Shown here: in pieces, positions 43,116-52,287 of the stretch
How the letters are laid out: every line of letters begins with the position of its first letter
Position numbering within the stretch: position 1 is the first letter of the stretch
Origin: Rhodopseudomonas palustris
GTDB lineage: Bacteria > Pseudomonadota > Alphaproteobacteria > Rhizobiales > Xanthobacteraceae
DNA: 64,000 nt
Reading direction: 5' to 3'
Assembly: GCF_007005445.1 (NCBI RefSeq)
Contig: NZ_CP041387.1
Location: forward strand, 1,674,001 to 1,738,000
Translations under genes and position numbers: made by a program
The notes under the pieces: generated by a model
Database searches by the model: none
Seen by the model: the letters and a program-made list of their open reading frames with translations, nothing else
What the model was told of the DNA's origin: nothing

Positions 43116-44468
43116 TCAACCCTGCGGGACTCCCGAGGCCAGATACTGCTCGAGCCAATGGATATGGTAATCGCCGTCGATGATCGAGGGCTCTCGCACC
43201 AGCGCGCGGAACAGAGGCAGTGTGGTTTCAACCCCGTCCACCACCATCTCGTCCAACGCCCGGCGGAGCCGCATCAGGCATTCGCCCCGCGTCTTGCCGT
43301 GGACGATCAGCTTACCGACCAGAGAGTCGTAGTAGGGGGGGATCGTATAGCCTTGGAATACCGCTGAATCGATCCGGATGCCGAGGCCCCCCGGCGGATG
43401 GTAGCGCGCGATCTTGCCCGGAGACGGGCGGAAGGTCACCGGGTTCTCGGCGTTGACCCGGCACTCGATGGCATGGCCGTTGAGGGTGATCTCATCCTGG
43501 GTCACAGGCAGATCGCCGCCGGCGGCGATGCGGATCTGCTCCAGCACAAGATCGATACCGGTGATCATTTCGGTCACCGGATGCTCGACCTGAATGCGGG
43601 TGTTCATTTCGATGAAGTAGAACTCGCCATCCTCGTAAAGAAACTCGATCGTGCCGACGCCGAGGTACTGCATGTCCTGCATCGCCTTGGCGCAGATCCC
43701 GCCGATCCGGGCGCGCGCCTCGGCGCTGATTACCGGTGAGGGGCTTTCCTCCCACACCTTCTGATGCCGGCGCTGCAGAGAGCAGTCGCGCTCTCCGAGA
43801 TGGATTGCGCCGCCGCGCCCGTCGCCAAGGATCTGGATCTCGATGTGACGTGGCTTCTGCAGGTACTTTTCCAGATAGACCGAGGCGTCGCCGAACGCTG
43901 CTTTGGCTTCGTTACCGGCAGTTGAGATCGCCAGCGCCAGATCGTCGGCGGTGTGGGCGACCTTCATGCCGCGGCCGCCGCCGCCCGCCGCCGCCTTGAC
44001 CAGCACCGGGAAGCCGATCGCCTGGGCGATCGCCATCGCGTCATCATCCGGGCCGACCGCGCCGTCGGAGCCGGGCACGACTGGGATACCGAGACGTTTG
44101 GCGGTCTTCTTGGCCTCGATCTTGTCGCCCATCAGCCGGATGTGTTCGGCCTTGGGGCCGATGAAGTGCAGATTGTGATCGGCGAGGATTTCGGCGAAGC
44201 GGGCGTTTTCGGACAGGAAGCCGTAGCCGGGATGCACCGCATCGGCACCGGTGATCTCGCAAGCGGCGAGCAGTGCCGGGACGTTGAGATAGCTGTCCTT
44301 GGACGGCGGTGGGCCGATGCATACGCTTTCGTCGGCGAGGCGGACGTGCATGGCGTCGGCGTCGGCGGTGGAGTGGATCGCGACCGTGGCGATGCCCAGC
44401 TCCTTGCAGGCGCGCAGCACGCGCAGGGCGATCTCGCCGCGATTAGCTATCAGGATCTTGTCAAACAT
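43116..44468 (-). CDS. accC: Acetyl-CoA carboxylase, biotin carboxylase subunit
   Basis: A 450-residue protein starting [20 protein letters not shown]. It contains the ATP-grasp motifs [28 protein letters not shown], the [20 protein letters not shown] signature and the catalytic region [20 protein letters not shown]. It carboxylates biotin on BCCP using bicarbonate and ATP, the first step of fatty acid synthesis. It follows accB on the same strand after 109 bases that contain a repeat hairpin. Confidence 0.97.
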   Translation of the reverse strand: MFDKILIANRGEIALRVLRACKELGIATVAIHSTADADAMHVRLADESVCIGPPPSKDSYLNVPALLAACEITGADAVHPGYGFLSENARFAEILADHNLHFIGPKAEHIRLMGDKIEAKKTAKRLGIPVVPGSDGAVGPDDDAMAIAQAIGFPVLVKAAAGGGGRGMKVAHTADDLALAISTAGNEAKAAFGDASVYLEKYLQKPRHIEIQILGDGRGGAIHLGERDCSLQRRHQKVWEESPSPVISAEARARIGGICAKAMQDMQYLGVGTIEFLYEDGEFYFIEMNTRIQVEHPVTEMITGIDLVLEQIRIAAGGDLPVTQDEITLNGHAIECRVNAENPVTFRPSPGKIARYHPPGGLGIRIDSAVFQGYTIPPYYDSLVGKLIVHGKTRGECLMRLRRALDEMVVDGVETTLPLFRALVREPSIIDGDYHIHWLEQYLASGVPQG

Positions 44469-44506
44469 TGGGGCCGCCAGGTTGAGAGGCCAACAGGAGG
44501 CGAATG

Positions 44507-44565
44507 GGCGAGTGGCGAATGGCGAACAGGTGAGGCGCGGCCTCCGCGCTCATTCGCCACTCGCC
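44507..44565. repeat. Heptamer-based inverted repeat between accB and accC
   Basis: GGCGAGTGGCGAATG (44507-44521) has an exact reverse complement at 44551-44565, with a 29-base loop. Both arms are built from 7-base units of the type GCGAATG/GCGAGTG, and the right arm continues as CAACCGCTACTCGCTATTC. Similar heptamer strings are found between genes in Bradyrhizobium relatives (from memory). In the accBC mRNA it would form a stable hairpin. Confidence 0.7.
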
Positions 44566-44577
44566 AACCGCTACTCG

Positions 44578-45078
44578 CTATTCAATTACGACCAGCGGTT
44601 CGCCGAATTCGACCGGCTGGCCGTCTTCGACGAGGATCTGGGTTACGACGCCGGCCTTCGGCGAGGGGATCTGGTTCATGGTCTTCATCGCCTCGACGAT
44701 GAACAGGGTCTCGCCGACCGAGACCCGGCTGCCGATGTCGATGAACGGTTTGGCGCCAGGCTCCGGAGCGAAATACACCGTGCCGACCATCGGCGAGGTC
44801 ACCACGCCTGGATGCTTGGCAAGATCGATCGTCGCCGTTTCGATCGAGGCCGCCGCCACCGCCATGGTGGTCGGTGCCGACGCATAAGCAGCCGGGACCG
44901 CCGCAGCGATGCTGACGTTGCGAGCGACGCGCACACGCAGACCCGCCCGTTCGATCTCGATTTCGGTCAGATTGGTCTCGTCCAGCAGCACCGCGAGTTC
45001 GCGGATCAGGCTGCTGTCGTCGGTCGCCGGTGCGGTAGTCGGCTCGGCGGCGGGTTTCTCTGCAGGCTGGCGGGCCAT
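44578..45078 (-). CDS. accB: Acetyl-CoA carboxylase biotin carboxyl carrier protein
   Basis: A 166-residue protein with a helical N-terminus, an Ala/Pro-rich linker and the biotinyl domain at about 88-166. Biotin attaches to K132 in [15 protein letters not shown]. The thumb-region sequence [20 protein letters not shown] is present. It carries carboxybiotin between AccC and AccAD. It lies between aroQ (42 bases upstream) and accC. Confidence 0.96.
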   Translation of the reverse strand: MARQPAEKPAAEPTTAPATDDSSLIRELAVLLDETNLTEIEIERAGLRVRVARNVSIAAAVPAAYASAPTTMAVAAASIETATIDLAKHPGVVTSPMVGTVYFAPEPGAKPFIDIGSRVSVGETLFIVEAMKTMNQIPSPKAGVVTQILVEDGQPVEFGEPLVVIE

Positions 45079-45120
45079 GATATGTCGATCCAGATGTCTT
45101 GAGTGAACGGGCGGGCGGGG

Positions 45121-45576
45121 TCAGGCCGTGGCGCTGGTGCCGAGTTTGGCGGCGAGGCCGGCGATGGCCAGCCGGTAACCGTCGATGCCGAAGCCGCACA
45201 GGCTGGCGAACGCGGCCTTCGCAATGAAGGAGTGGTGACGGAAGTCCTCACGCGCAAATACGTTGGAAACATGGACTTCCACCGTCGGGATCTGCACGCC
45301 GATCAGAGCGTCGTGCAGTGCGATCGAGGTGTGGGTGTAACCCCCGGCGTTGATCACGATGCCTGCCGCCTTGTCGTTGCGCGCCTGATGAATCCAGTCG
45401 ATCAACTCGCCTTCGCGATTGGATTGCCGGCACACCGCGAGCAGGCCGAAGCCGGCCGCCGTCTCGGTGCACAGTCTCTCGACATCGGCCAGCGTGGCGC
45501 GACCGTAGATTTCCGGCTCACGGGTCCCGAGCAGATTCAAGTTCGGGCCGTTCAGCACGTAAATCGTCTGAGCCAT
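45121..45576 (-). CDS. aroQ: 3-Dehydroquinate dehydratase, type II
   Basis: ATG 45576 gives 151 residues starting [20 protein letters not shown]. Type II signatures are all present: [16 protein letters not shown] with the active-site Tyr, [34 protein letters not shown] and VEVHVSN. It converts 3-dehydroquinate to 3-dehydroshikimate in aromatic amino acid synthesis. It is the promoter-proximal gene of aroQ-accB-accC, an order common in alphaproteobacteria. Confidence 0.96.
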   Translation of the reverse strand: MAQTIYVLNGPNLNLLGTREPEIYGRATLADVERLCTETAAGFGLLAVCRQSNREGELIDWIHQARNDKAAGIVINAGGYTHTSIALHDALIGVQIPTVEVHVSNVFAREDFRHHSFIAKAAFASLCGFGIDGYRLAIAGLAAKLGTSATA

Positions 45577-46096
45577 CGAAAATTCCGGCAATATTTGCGA
45601 ATCTGATCCAGCCGAGCGGGGCAAGCCTCCGCAGCGACTGTCGGAATCCGGCGAAACTCACCTGATTGCGGGCGTTATAGGTAACCTCGGGGCTGAGGGG
45701 AAGCCTGAACACCTCTCGGCGCGGATGAAATGCCTGATGCTTTGGGCGAGGGGGGATGCCCAACCAGCAGGAATCGTTTGCAATCGGCGGGCTCTGTTCG
45801 ATCTGCGGTGCGTCGTTGCGCGTTTGGCCGGAAGCTGTATCGGGGCACTTGCTTGTCCGATTCTGCAGTCCCGCGTGGTCGAAAGTTCCGTGCATCGGTG
45901 TTCTCGGAGTTTTGTTTTGTCGTGCCGTCACAAACGGACTAGACTTAACAAGGTGAGGATCGGTGCGACCCTGTATTTGCGACCGTGCAAGTGGGGCGCT
46001 GTCTCCCGGATCCATCCGCTCGCGGCCCGTCAGCCTGAACCAGCCACGTGAGCGGTTCAGGTGCCTTCGCGCCGCGAGTCTCCAACCGGAGGCGTC
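45577..46096. other. Divergent intergenic region upstream of aroQ
   Basis: 520 bases with no well-supported gene. One plus-strand ORF (45756-45956, 66 residues, start MPNQQESFAIGGLCSICGAS) has a CxxC pair and a G-rich tract directly before its ATG, but the second half loses coding character and no second Cys pair is arranged as a ribbon. It is recorded here as doubtful only. The aroQ promoter should lie in this region. Confidence 0.4.
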
Positions 46097-46309
46097 ATGG
46101 CTCGCTACATCGTGCGATTTATGAAGGGCATCCTCGGCGAGAACGGACGTCACGAGGAAATCTGCCAGGGCCTGCTCGAGGTCGACGCCGAGAACAGCGA
46201 CGGTGCGATTGAACTTGCCAAGCAGCGGTTCTGCGAACAGGAACGGCTGCCGGAATGGTCGCTCCACGCTGACCGTGTCGACGTCGCCGAAACCGAGTTT
46301 CCGTCCTAG
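46097..46309 (+). CDS. Small conserved-type hypothetical protein (70 residues)
   Basis: ATG 46097 is preceded by GGAGG at a good distance, and codon use matches the neighbours. The product starts MARYIVRFMKGILGENGRHE and ends VAETEFPS. It is acidic with a basic N-terminus and has no membrane segment. The predicted mix of two strands and a helix (AENSDGAIELAKQRFCEQE) suggests a compact alpha/beta domain. No function is recognised. Confidence 0.65.
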   Translation: MARYIVRFMKGILGENGRHEEICQGLLEVDAENSDGAIELAKQRFCEQERLPEWSLHADRVDVAETEFPS

Positions 46310-46650
46310 ACCTTGCTGAAATTCGCATCCGAACATGATGAGACGCGGGCGGTTGCCGGACTTTCGGGCACAACTTTGCTCGCCTCCGGGCAGGTGCCGG
46401 AAGACCGTCATCTCTGCGTCCGGACAACGCGGGATCGTACGGTTGCGGGTGTAATCTCTACAGTGTAGAAATTGGCGACCGTCAGCGGCTGACAGCGTTG
46501 CGAAAGCTGCTGACGGTGTTGTCGCGACACGTTTCGCGATCCTCAATCAGGCTCTTGGCCGGAACGCCGGTCTTCACCCGTCTGCACCATACGCGGACGC
46601 GCGTGTCCGAGGGCTCAATCGCGACGCGCGGCTCGGACTGCGAGCGAATT
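46310..46650. other. Upstream region of the CDF transporter gene
   Basis: No gene is supported. It contains the short palindrome described separately, followed by about 180 bases of open frame before the preferred ATG of the transporter. Confidence 0.4.
46457..46469. promoter_or_regulatory. Putative TetR-type operator
   Basis: TCTACA and TGTAGA form a perfect inverted repeat around a single G. TetR-family repressors commonly use short palindromes with TACA/TGTA cores. It lies 182 bases upstream of the preferred start of the CDF gene, whose operon encodes a TetR protein, so autoregulation is plausible. Confidence 0.5.
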
Positions 46651-47604
46651 ATGAGCGGACTGCTCTCTATTTTTGATTTGTCAGACGAACGCGGCGTGTT
46701 GAGAACGTCGATCGCCGTGACCTTCGCGATTTCGTTTCTCGGGATCGGCTTCGGCCTGTTCTCGGGATCGTTCTCGATCGTGTTCGACGGGGTGTATTCC
46801 CTGATCGATGCCGGCATGAGCTTGCTGTCGCTGATCGTCGTCAACCTGATCACCTCCTACGCGGTGGCGGATCATCTGTCGCGCAAGCTCAGGGAGCGTT
46901 TTTCGTTCGGCCTCTGGCACCTCGAGCCGATGGTGCTCGGGCTGAACGGAACCTTGCTGATCAGTGCGGCGCTCTACGCGCTGGTCACGGCCATCGGCAG
47001 CCTGCTGAGCGGCGGGCGTGATCTGGAATTCGGTTCGGCGCTGGTTTACGCAGCCGTGACGGTGATCGCATGCGCGGGAATCGCAGCCGTCGAATGGCGC
47101 GCCAATCGCAAGATCGGATCGGAGTTCGTTCGCCTCGACGTGCGCGGCTGGATCATGTCGGCCGGCATCAGCGCCGCGCTGCTGATCGCCTTCATGATCG
47201 GTCTGGCGGTGCAGGGGACGTCATGGCAGTGGATTTCGCCCTACATCGATCCGGCGGTTCTGGCGGTGGTGTGTGTGCTCATCATTCCGCTTCCGATCTC
47301 GACTGTCCGCCATGCGCTCGCAGACATCTTTCTGGTCACGCCGATCGATCTCAAGAAGCACTTGGACACTGTCGCGACGGCTTTCGTCGAGAAGCACGGC
47401 TTCATCTCCTATCGCGCCTATGTGGCGCGTGTCGGCCGCTCGAAGGAGATCGAGCTCTACTTCATCGTTCCCGCCGAGGCACCGGCGCGAACCATCGGCG
47501 AGTGGGACGCATTGCGCGACGAGATCGGAGATCTGGTCGGCGACGACGGACCGAACCGCTGGCTGACCGTCGTCTTCACGGGTGATCCTGAATGGGCAGA
47601 ATGA
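46651..47604 (+). CDS. Cation diffusion facilitator family transporter
   Basis: ATG 46651 gives 317 residues starting MSGLLSIFDLSDERGVLRTS; the frame is open to 46498 but that extension is Arg/Thr-rich and unlike a transporter N-terminus. Six membrane helices are predicted, with the CDF-type second helix SIVFDGVYSLIDAGMSLLSL and the helix-five region EFVRLDVRGWIMSAGISAAL. A cytoplasmic C-terminal domain follows. It exports divalent metal ions by proton exchange; the metal is unknown. The tetR gene overlaps its 3' end. Confidence 0.83.
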   Translation: MSGLLSIFDLSDERGVLRTSIAVTFAISFLGIGFGLFSGSFSIVFDGVYSLIDAGMSLLSLIVVNLITSYAVADHLSRKLRERFSFGLWHLEPMVLGLNGTLLISAALYALVTAIGSLLSGGRDLEFGSALVYAAVTVIACAGIAAVEWRANRKIGSEFVRLDVRGWIMSAGISAALLIAFMIGLAVQGTSWQWISPYIDPAVLAVVCVLIIPLPISTVRHALADIFLVTPIDLKKHLDTVATAFVEKHGFISYRAYVARVGRSKEIELYFIVPAEAPARTIGEWDALRDEIGDLVGDDGPNRWLTVVFTGDPEWAE

Positions 47605-48287
47605 CGTCGACCGCGGATATCAAGCTGCAGATCAAAACGCGTGCGAGCTCCGGGCCGCGTGGTCTTTCGAAGGACACGATCGTCGATACGGCCGTGAGCT
47701 TGATGGAGGAGATCGGGGACTCCGCCTTCAGTCTGCGCAAACTCGGCGAGAGGGTGGGCTGCGATCCGATGGCGATCGTCTATCACTTCAAGAGCAAGGA
47801 CGGGGTGTATCGTGCGATGGCAGACGCCCTGGTGGCGAAGCTGTCGCCGGTCGGCAGCGACCAGCCCTGGCAGGATCGGCTCCGCACCCATGCGCGCGAT
47901 CATCGCGCACTGGCGCTCCGATATCCTCACACGTTCCCCCTGCTGCAAAGATTCTTCAACACGGGGGTCTCGGACTTTCCGCATATCGAGATGGTGCATC
48001 GGGCACTCGCCGATGCCGGTGTGTCCGACGACGAAGCTCCTGCTGTCTGTCTCGCATGGTACGCAAGCGTGATCGGTCTATGTACGGCCGAAATCAGCGG
48101 GCTCATAAGGCCGGCGAGCGAGGCCGAAGTAGCAGAAATCGAGGGACTGTCCCCCGCCGAGTTTCCGGTGTTGAGGAAACTGGCGCAATCCTATCTGGCG
48201 GTCGAAACCGAGGCTGTGTTCGAGACCGCCAACGAGCTGTTTATCAGAGGCGTGTGCAGCCCCAGGGGGCGTTTGCCTGACCATTAG
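47592..48287 (+). CDS. TetR-family transcriptional regulator
   Basis: A 231-residue regulator. The HTH is at about 25-70: LSKDTIVDTAVSLMEEIGDS, FSLRKLGERVGCDPMAIVYH and FKSKDGVYRAMAD. The C-terminal ligand domain is helical with no recognised specificity. The start may be ATG 47592 or ATG 47601; the latter forms a 4-base ATGA overlap with the CDF stop. Co-transcription with the transporter suggests control of metal or drug export through the palindrome upstream. Confidence 0.87.
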   Translation: MGRMTSTADIKLQIKTRASSGPRGLSKDTIVDTAVSLMEEIGDSAFSLRKLGERVGCDPMAIVYHFKSKDGVYRAMADALVAKLSPVGSDQPWQDRLRTHARDHRALALRYPHTFPLLQRFFNTGVSDFPHIEMVHRALADAGVSDDEAPAVCLAWYASVIGLCTAEISGLIRPASEAEVAEIEGLSPAEFPVLRKLAQSYLAVETEAVFETANELFIRGVCSPRGRLPDH

Positions 48288-48389
48288 GTCCGCCTACGCG
48301 ACAGATATGTCAGGGTCGTGCAGCCGACCACGCGCCGTCCAGCGCCAGCAATAGACGGCTGGACGATTGCGGTCGCCTGTCGATCGCGC

Positions 48390-49157
48390 TCAGCACTTCT
48401 CCTTGCCGCAGCGCGCGGTGTTGATCTTCTGGCGCAGCGTGTCGAGGCCGACCGCGCCGACAACCACCTGCTTGCCGATCACGTAGCTCGGCGTCCCGTT
48501 CATTCCCATCGATTCGGCGAGCTTGAAGCTCTCCTCGATGGTGGCGCGTACTTCCGGGCTGTTCATGTCTTTTTCGAGCTTGGCGGGATCGAGGCCGGCT
48601 TCCTTGGCGGCTGCCAGAGCGCGCGCCTTGTCGGCCTGACCGCGGCCACTGAGCAGCTTCTGGTGGAAGTCGAGATACTTCTTGCCGCTCGGATCTTGCA
48701 TCCGCACGGCGATCCCGACCTGCGCGGCCTCGACCGAGGGCGGGCCGAGCACCGGGAATTCCTTCAGCACGACCTTGAGGTTGGGATCGTCCTTCATCAG
48801 TTCGAGCATGTCCACCATTGCGCGCTTGCAGTAGCCGCAGTTGTAGTCGAAGAACTCGACCATCGTGACATCGCCGTTCTTGTTGCCCAGCGTGACGCCG
48901 CGCGGCGAACTGAAGATCAGGTCCGCGTTGTCCTTGATCGCTTGCTGATGCTTCTCCGCCTGCGCCGCGGCTTGGCGCTTGCCGAGTTCTTCCGAGGCCT
49001 CTTCCAGCACTTCGGGGTGCGTCACCAGATACTCTTTGATGATCGTCTCGATCTGGCTGCGCTGCTCGTCGGTGAATTTCTGCGCCGAGGCGACCGCCGG
49101 CGCACCGAAGACGGCGAGCGCGAGCAGGGCTGTAGCGAGCGGGCGGAGCGGCGGCAT
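48390..49157 (-). CDS. DsbA/Com1-family thiol-disulfide oxidoreductase
   Basis: ATG 49157, preceded by AAGGGA, gives 255 residues. A signal peptide (MPPLRPLATALLALAVFGAP, cleavage after SAQ) is followed by an N-terminal helical segment FTDEQRSQIETIIKEYLVTH. The thioredoxin fold holds the active site FFDYNCGYCKRAM (CGYC) and the cis-Pro loop MNGTPSYVIG. It resembles the DsbA-like Com1 group and would oxidise or isomerise disulfides in periplasmic proteins. It is convergent with the tetR gene. Confidence 0.92.
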   Translation of the reverse strand: MPPLRPLATALLALAVFGAPAVASAQKFTDEQRSQIETIIKEYLVTHPEVLEEASEELGKRQAAAQAEKHQQAIKDNADLIFSSPRGVTLGNKNGDVTMVEFFDYNCGYCKRAMVDMLELMKDDPNLKVVLKEFPVLGPPSVEAAQVGIAVRMQDPSGKKYLDFHQKLLSGRGQADKARALAAAKEAGLDPAKLEKDMNSPEVRATIEESFKLAESMGMNGTPSYVIGKQVVVGAVGLDTLRQKINTARCGKEKC

Positions 49158-49291
49158 GGGCGGATCCCTTCGGCGGTCAGATCGTGGAAAATTGCGCGGA
49201 TTCGCAAATTTCATAGCGCTTTTCGTCGGCAAATACGCGGTTTTTGTGGACGCGTCGGCTGGCACGGGCGGCCGGCCTCTTCCGACACAAA

Positions 49292-49326
49292 GACGCCGGC
49301 ACCCGGAAAAAACGAATGCCGGCGTC
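49292..49326 (-). terminator. Probable terminator of the peroxiredoxin gene
   Basis: GACGCCGGCA and TGCCGGCGTC pair perfectly with a 15-base loop. On the minus strand the hairpin starts 20 bases after the peroxiredoxin stop and is followed by TTTGTG, a weak T-run. Confidence 0.6.
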
Positions 49327-49345
49327 CTTCGGATCGCCCGCTATG

Positions 49346-49975
49346 TTACTTGATGGTGGTCAGGCGCAGGTAGGGGCGGGGTTCTTCCCAGCCTTGCGGA
49401 AACGCCTTGGTGGCGGCGTCGCCCTTCACGGACAGCGGGATGATGACCTTGTCGCCGGGCCGCCAGTCGGCCGGTGCGGCGACGGTGTGCTTGTCGGCGA
49501 ATTGCAGCGCGTCGATCACGCGCAGGATCTCGTCGAAGTTGCGCCCGACGTTCATCGGGTAGGTCATGGTCAGACGAATCTTCTTGTTCGGATCGATGAT
49601 GAACACGGAACGGACCGCGGCGGTGTCGCTCTGGTTCGGATGGATCATGTCGTAGAGCTTGGCGACCTTCAGGTCCGGATCGGCGATGATCGGGAATTGC
49701 AGGTCGGTCTGCTGGGTGTCGTTGACGTCGGCAATCCACTTCAGGTGCTCGTCCACGGTGTCGGTCGACAACCCGATCGGCTTGACGTTACGCCCAGCGA
49801 ACGGCTGCGCCAGCTTCGCCGTCTTGCCCATCTCGGTGGTGCAGACCGGCGTGAAATCCGCCGGATGGCTGAAGAAGAAGACCCAGGAATCACCGATGAA
49901 ATCGTGAAACGAGATCTTGCCCTTGGTGGTGTCGGCGGTGAAATCGGGGGCAATATCGCCGATATGGAGGGACAT
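49346..49975 (-). CDS. 1-Cys peroxiredoxin (Prx6 type)
   Basis: ATG 49975 gives 209 residues starting MSLHIGDIAPDFTADTTKGK. The peroxidatic Cys is C45 in HPADFTPVCTTEMGK. The long C-terminal region VIDALQFADKHTVAAPADWR and PGDKVIIP is typical of the Prx6 subfamily, which reduces hydrogen peroxide and organic hydroperoxides. No resolving Cys is visible. It is transcribed alone on the minus strand, with its own terminator. Confidence 0.93.
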   Translation of the reverse strand: MSLHIGDIAPDFTADTTKGKISFHDFIGDSWVFFFSHPADFTPVCTTEMGKTAKLAQPFAGRNVKPIGLSTDTVDEHLKWIADVNDTQQTDLQFPIIADPDLKVAKLYDMIHPNQSDTAAVRSVFIIDPNKKIRLTMTYPMNVGRNFDEILRVIDALQFADKHTVAAPADWRPGDKVIIPLSVKGDAATKAFPQGWEEPRPYLRLTTIK

Positions 49976-50108
49976 CGGGGAAGGACTCCTGTGCGTCTGT
50001 GAAGTGCTTGAACGCGCCGGCCAACGCCGGGCGTGCGAAGAATGGAGATCCCGTAAATGGGGATTCCGCAGCGCAGGATCAAGGAACTCGCTGCAAAGCA
50101 CTCGCACA

Positions 50109-50150
50109 AAAAAGCATCGGGCGGTGCGTGATGCCGCGCACCGCCCGATG
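50109..50150 (-). terminator. Rho-independent terminator of the second BA14K gene
   Basis: CATCGGGCGGTGCG and CGCACCGCCCGATG pair perfectly (14 bp) with an 8-base loop. On the minus strand they are followed by CTTTTTTGTG. It lies about 20 bases after the stop at 50171. Confidence 0.9.
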
Positions 50151-50170
50151 GATGTCCTATCGCGACACGA

Positions 50171-50566
50171 CTACGGGCAAGGCATCTCGCGCCCGCCCTT
50201 CGCGATGTAGGTGCCGGTCGCAGGATTGTACGAACGGAAGCGCCGCGCGCAGTAGTCCTGCTGCCGTGCGGCTTCGGCCTGGCTGGCCGCGATGGCGCCG
50301 CCGACGATTGCCGCACCGATGCCGATGCCGATCGCCGCGCCGGGGCCCGGACCGCCCCAACCGCGCCCGCGCCCACGTCCGCCGCCCCGTCCGCGTCCGC
50401 GTCCCCAGCCACGTTGCGCATGAGCCGGTGTCGAGGCCAACGTCATCGCCGCGCCGGTCGTGGCGATCATCCCCAATCCGTACATCGTCAGCAGCGCAAC
50501 GCTTGCCAGCGCTCGCGTCAGAAACTTGCGGGGCTTTCCGCCCGAGGGCGTCGTCGACTTGGTCAT
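50171..50566 (-). CDS. BA14K-family secreted protein
   Basis: ATG 50566, preceded by GGGAGAG, gives 131 residues. An N-terminal signal/membrane segment (about 15-50, ending AHAQ) leads to an Arg/Gly-rich segment of GRGRGRGGGRGRGRG type and a glycine-zipper-like hydrophobic stretch AAIGIGIGAAIVGGAIAAS. The C-terminal BA14K motif YCARRFRSYNPATGTYIAKG ends in MPCP. It is a paralogue of the protein at 27836-28471. The glycine-zipper part suggests membrane association. Confidence 0.85.
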   Translation of the reverse strand: MTKSTTPSGGKPRKFLTRALASVALLTMYGLGMIATTGAAMTLASTPAHAQRGWGRGRGRGGGRGRGRGWGGPGPGAAIGIGIGAAIVGGAIAASQAEAARQQDYCARRFRSYNPATGTYIAKGGREMPCP

Positions 50567-50751
50567 GGATGTCTCTCCCGTGTTGGTGCAGCGATGTTGT
50601 TTGCTGGCAAGCGCGGCCCGCAAGACGCGCAGACCGAAGGAGCAGAAAATGAGATCCGGTCGCAGGACTCAGCGAACCGATCGCCGCGCGGGGAGTGTGA
50701 CAGAGGCAAAGGGGCGGGACAATCCGCCGCGGCGCGACAATCGACCGCGGA

Positions 50752-52179
50752 TTATTTCGCGCCCGGCATTTTCGCTGCGACGATGTCGTCGGCCTTGACC
50801 CAGCCCGGAGAGCCGACCGGGAAACGGGTCTTGGCGCGGGCAGCGAGGTCGCGCGCGGTCTTGGCGTCGCCGCGCAAATACGCAGCCTGCGCCGAAGCGA
50901 GGTCGGCTTCTGCGTAGTTGCCCTTCTGGCCGTAGGCCATCGCAAGCTGGGTGTAGCCGATCGGGACTTCCGGCTCGCGTCCCAGCGCTCCGCGCAAGAT
51001 CTGGATTGCTTCGTCGGTGTAGGCCTTGTTGTTGCTGGCGACCAGCGCCTGGCCGAGCAGGATCTGGATCAGCGGCGCACCGCGGGTCATCGCCACCGCC
51101 TTGCGCAGCGGAGCGATTGCTTCCGCCGGCTTTCCGCCTTCGAGCAGCGCCTGACCGCGGAGCTCGTAAAAATACGGATTGTTGGGCTGGGCTTGAATCA
51201 GGCCGTCGATCTGCGCCTGCGCGGAACGCGGATCGCCGTGCAGATAGCTGGCGATGGCGCGCGCGTAACGGGCCGGCAGGCTGGTGTTCGATGCCGGATA
51301 GCGACGGTACACCGTATCCGCCCGCTCCATGAAGCCCGATACCTTGGCGCGCATCATGTCGTGGCGGAATTGCAGCGCCGAATCATCCTTCTTGTCCCAG
51401 TATTGGCTGGAGCGTGCCAGTTCGGCGAGCGCAGCGACGCGTTCGGCGGGCATCGGATGCGACTGCGCATACGGATCGGCGCCGCGCGCCGCGAACAGGC
51501 TCTCCTTGGTGAAGCGCTGGAAAGTCTCGTACATCCCCCGCGCCGACTGCTGCGTCGCGTTGAGGAACTTGACCGCGGCACGGTCGGCGTTCTCTTCCTG
51601 CTGACGCTGATACGACAGCAGATTGCGGCGGATCATCTCCTGCGGCGCCGAGATCGCGGCGGCGCCGATGTTGCCGGCGCCGCTGTTCGGTCCCGCACTG
51701 GCCCCGGCCACCATCGCGCCGACGCCGAGCAGCATCGCGACGATCATCTGGGTTTGGGCGTGCGAGATCTGAGTCCGCAGCTTGGAAAGGTGTCCGCCGG
51801 CAAGATGGCCGGTTTCGTGCGCCAGGACGCCGATGAGCTGGTTCGGCGTCTCCGATTGCAACAGTGCGCCGTAATTGACGAAGATGCGCTGGCCGTCGGC
51901 GACGAAGGCGTTGAACGACGGATCGTTGATGATCGCGACCTGGATGTTCTGCTTCTCCAGTCCCGCGACACGCAGGATCGGCCGGGTGTAATCGCGCAGC
52001 AATTGTTCGGTCTCGGTGTCGCGCAGCAGCGGCGGCCCCTTCGGCGTCGGGGCCTGCGCCAGCGTGGGAACCGGCGTGATCGCCAGCGCGAGCGCGGTGA
52101 GCCCAGCGATCAGCCGCGAGGCGTGCTTGCGTGCGGACGGACATAGCCGTCCGGCAAAAACTGCAATGTCCTTCAGCAT
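50752..52179 (-). CDS. M48-family metalloprotease with TPR repeats (BepA/YfgC-like)
   Basis: ATG 52179 gives 475 residues with a signal peptide (to about 43, PTLAQA). The zinc motif is LAHETGHLAGGH (HETGH at 121-125), with a third ligand expected in QQEENADRAAVKFL. The C-terminal half (about 285-475) is a set of TPR-like helices, for example NPYFYELRGQALLEGGKPAE. BepA-type proteins act in the periplasm on outer-membrane protein assembly and degradation. Domain order and length match that family. Confidence 0.9.
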   Translation of the reverse strand: MLKDIAVFAGRLCPSARKHASRLIAGLTALALAITPVPTLAQAPTPKGPPLLRDTETEQLLRDYTRPILRVAGLEKQNIQVAIINDPSFNAFVADGQRIFVNYGALLQSETPNQLIGVLAHETGHLAGGHLSKLRTQISHAQTQMIVAMLLGVGAMVAGASAGPNSGAGNIGAAAISAPQEMIRRNLLSYQRQQEENADRAAVKFLNATQQSARGMYETFQRFTKESLFAARGADPYAQSHPMPAERVAALAELARSSQYWDKKDDSALQFRHDMMRAKVSGFMERADTVYRRYPASNTSLPARYARAIASYLHGDPRSAQAQIDGLIQAQPNNPYFYELRGQALLEGGKPAEAIAPLRKAVAMTRGAPLIQILLGQALVASNNKAYTDEAIQILRGALGREPEVPIGYTQLAMAYGQKGNYAEADLASAQAAYLRGDAKTARDLAARAKTRFPVGSPGWVKADDIVAAKMPGAK

Positions 52180-52287
52180 TGGCCGAGCATCGAATTCCGG
52201 GTATCTCCTGTGTCGGCCCGGCACCACGGAAGCAGCGCGGCGCGCAGCGGGTTCACCGAACAGACCGCGCGGGGATAGCAGAATTCA

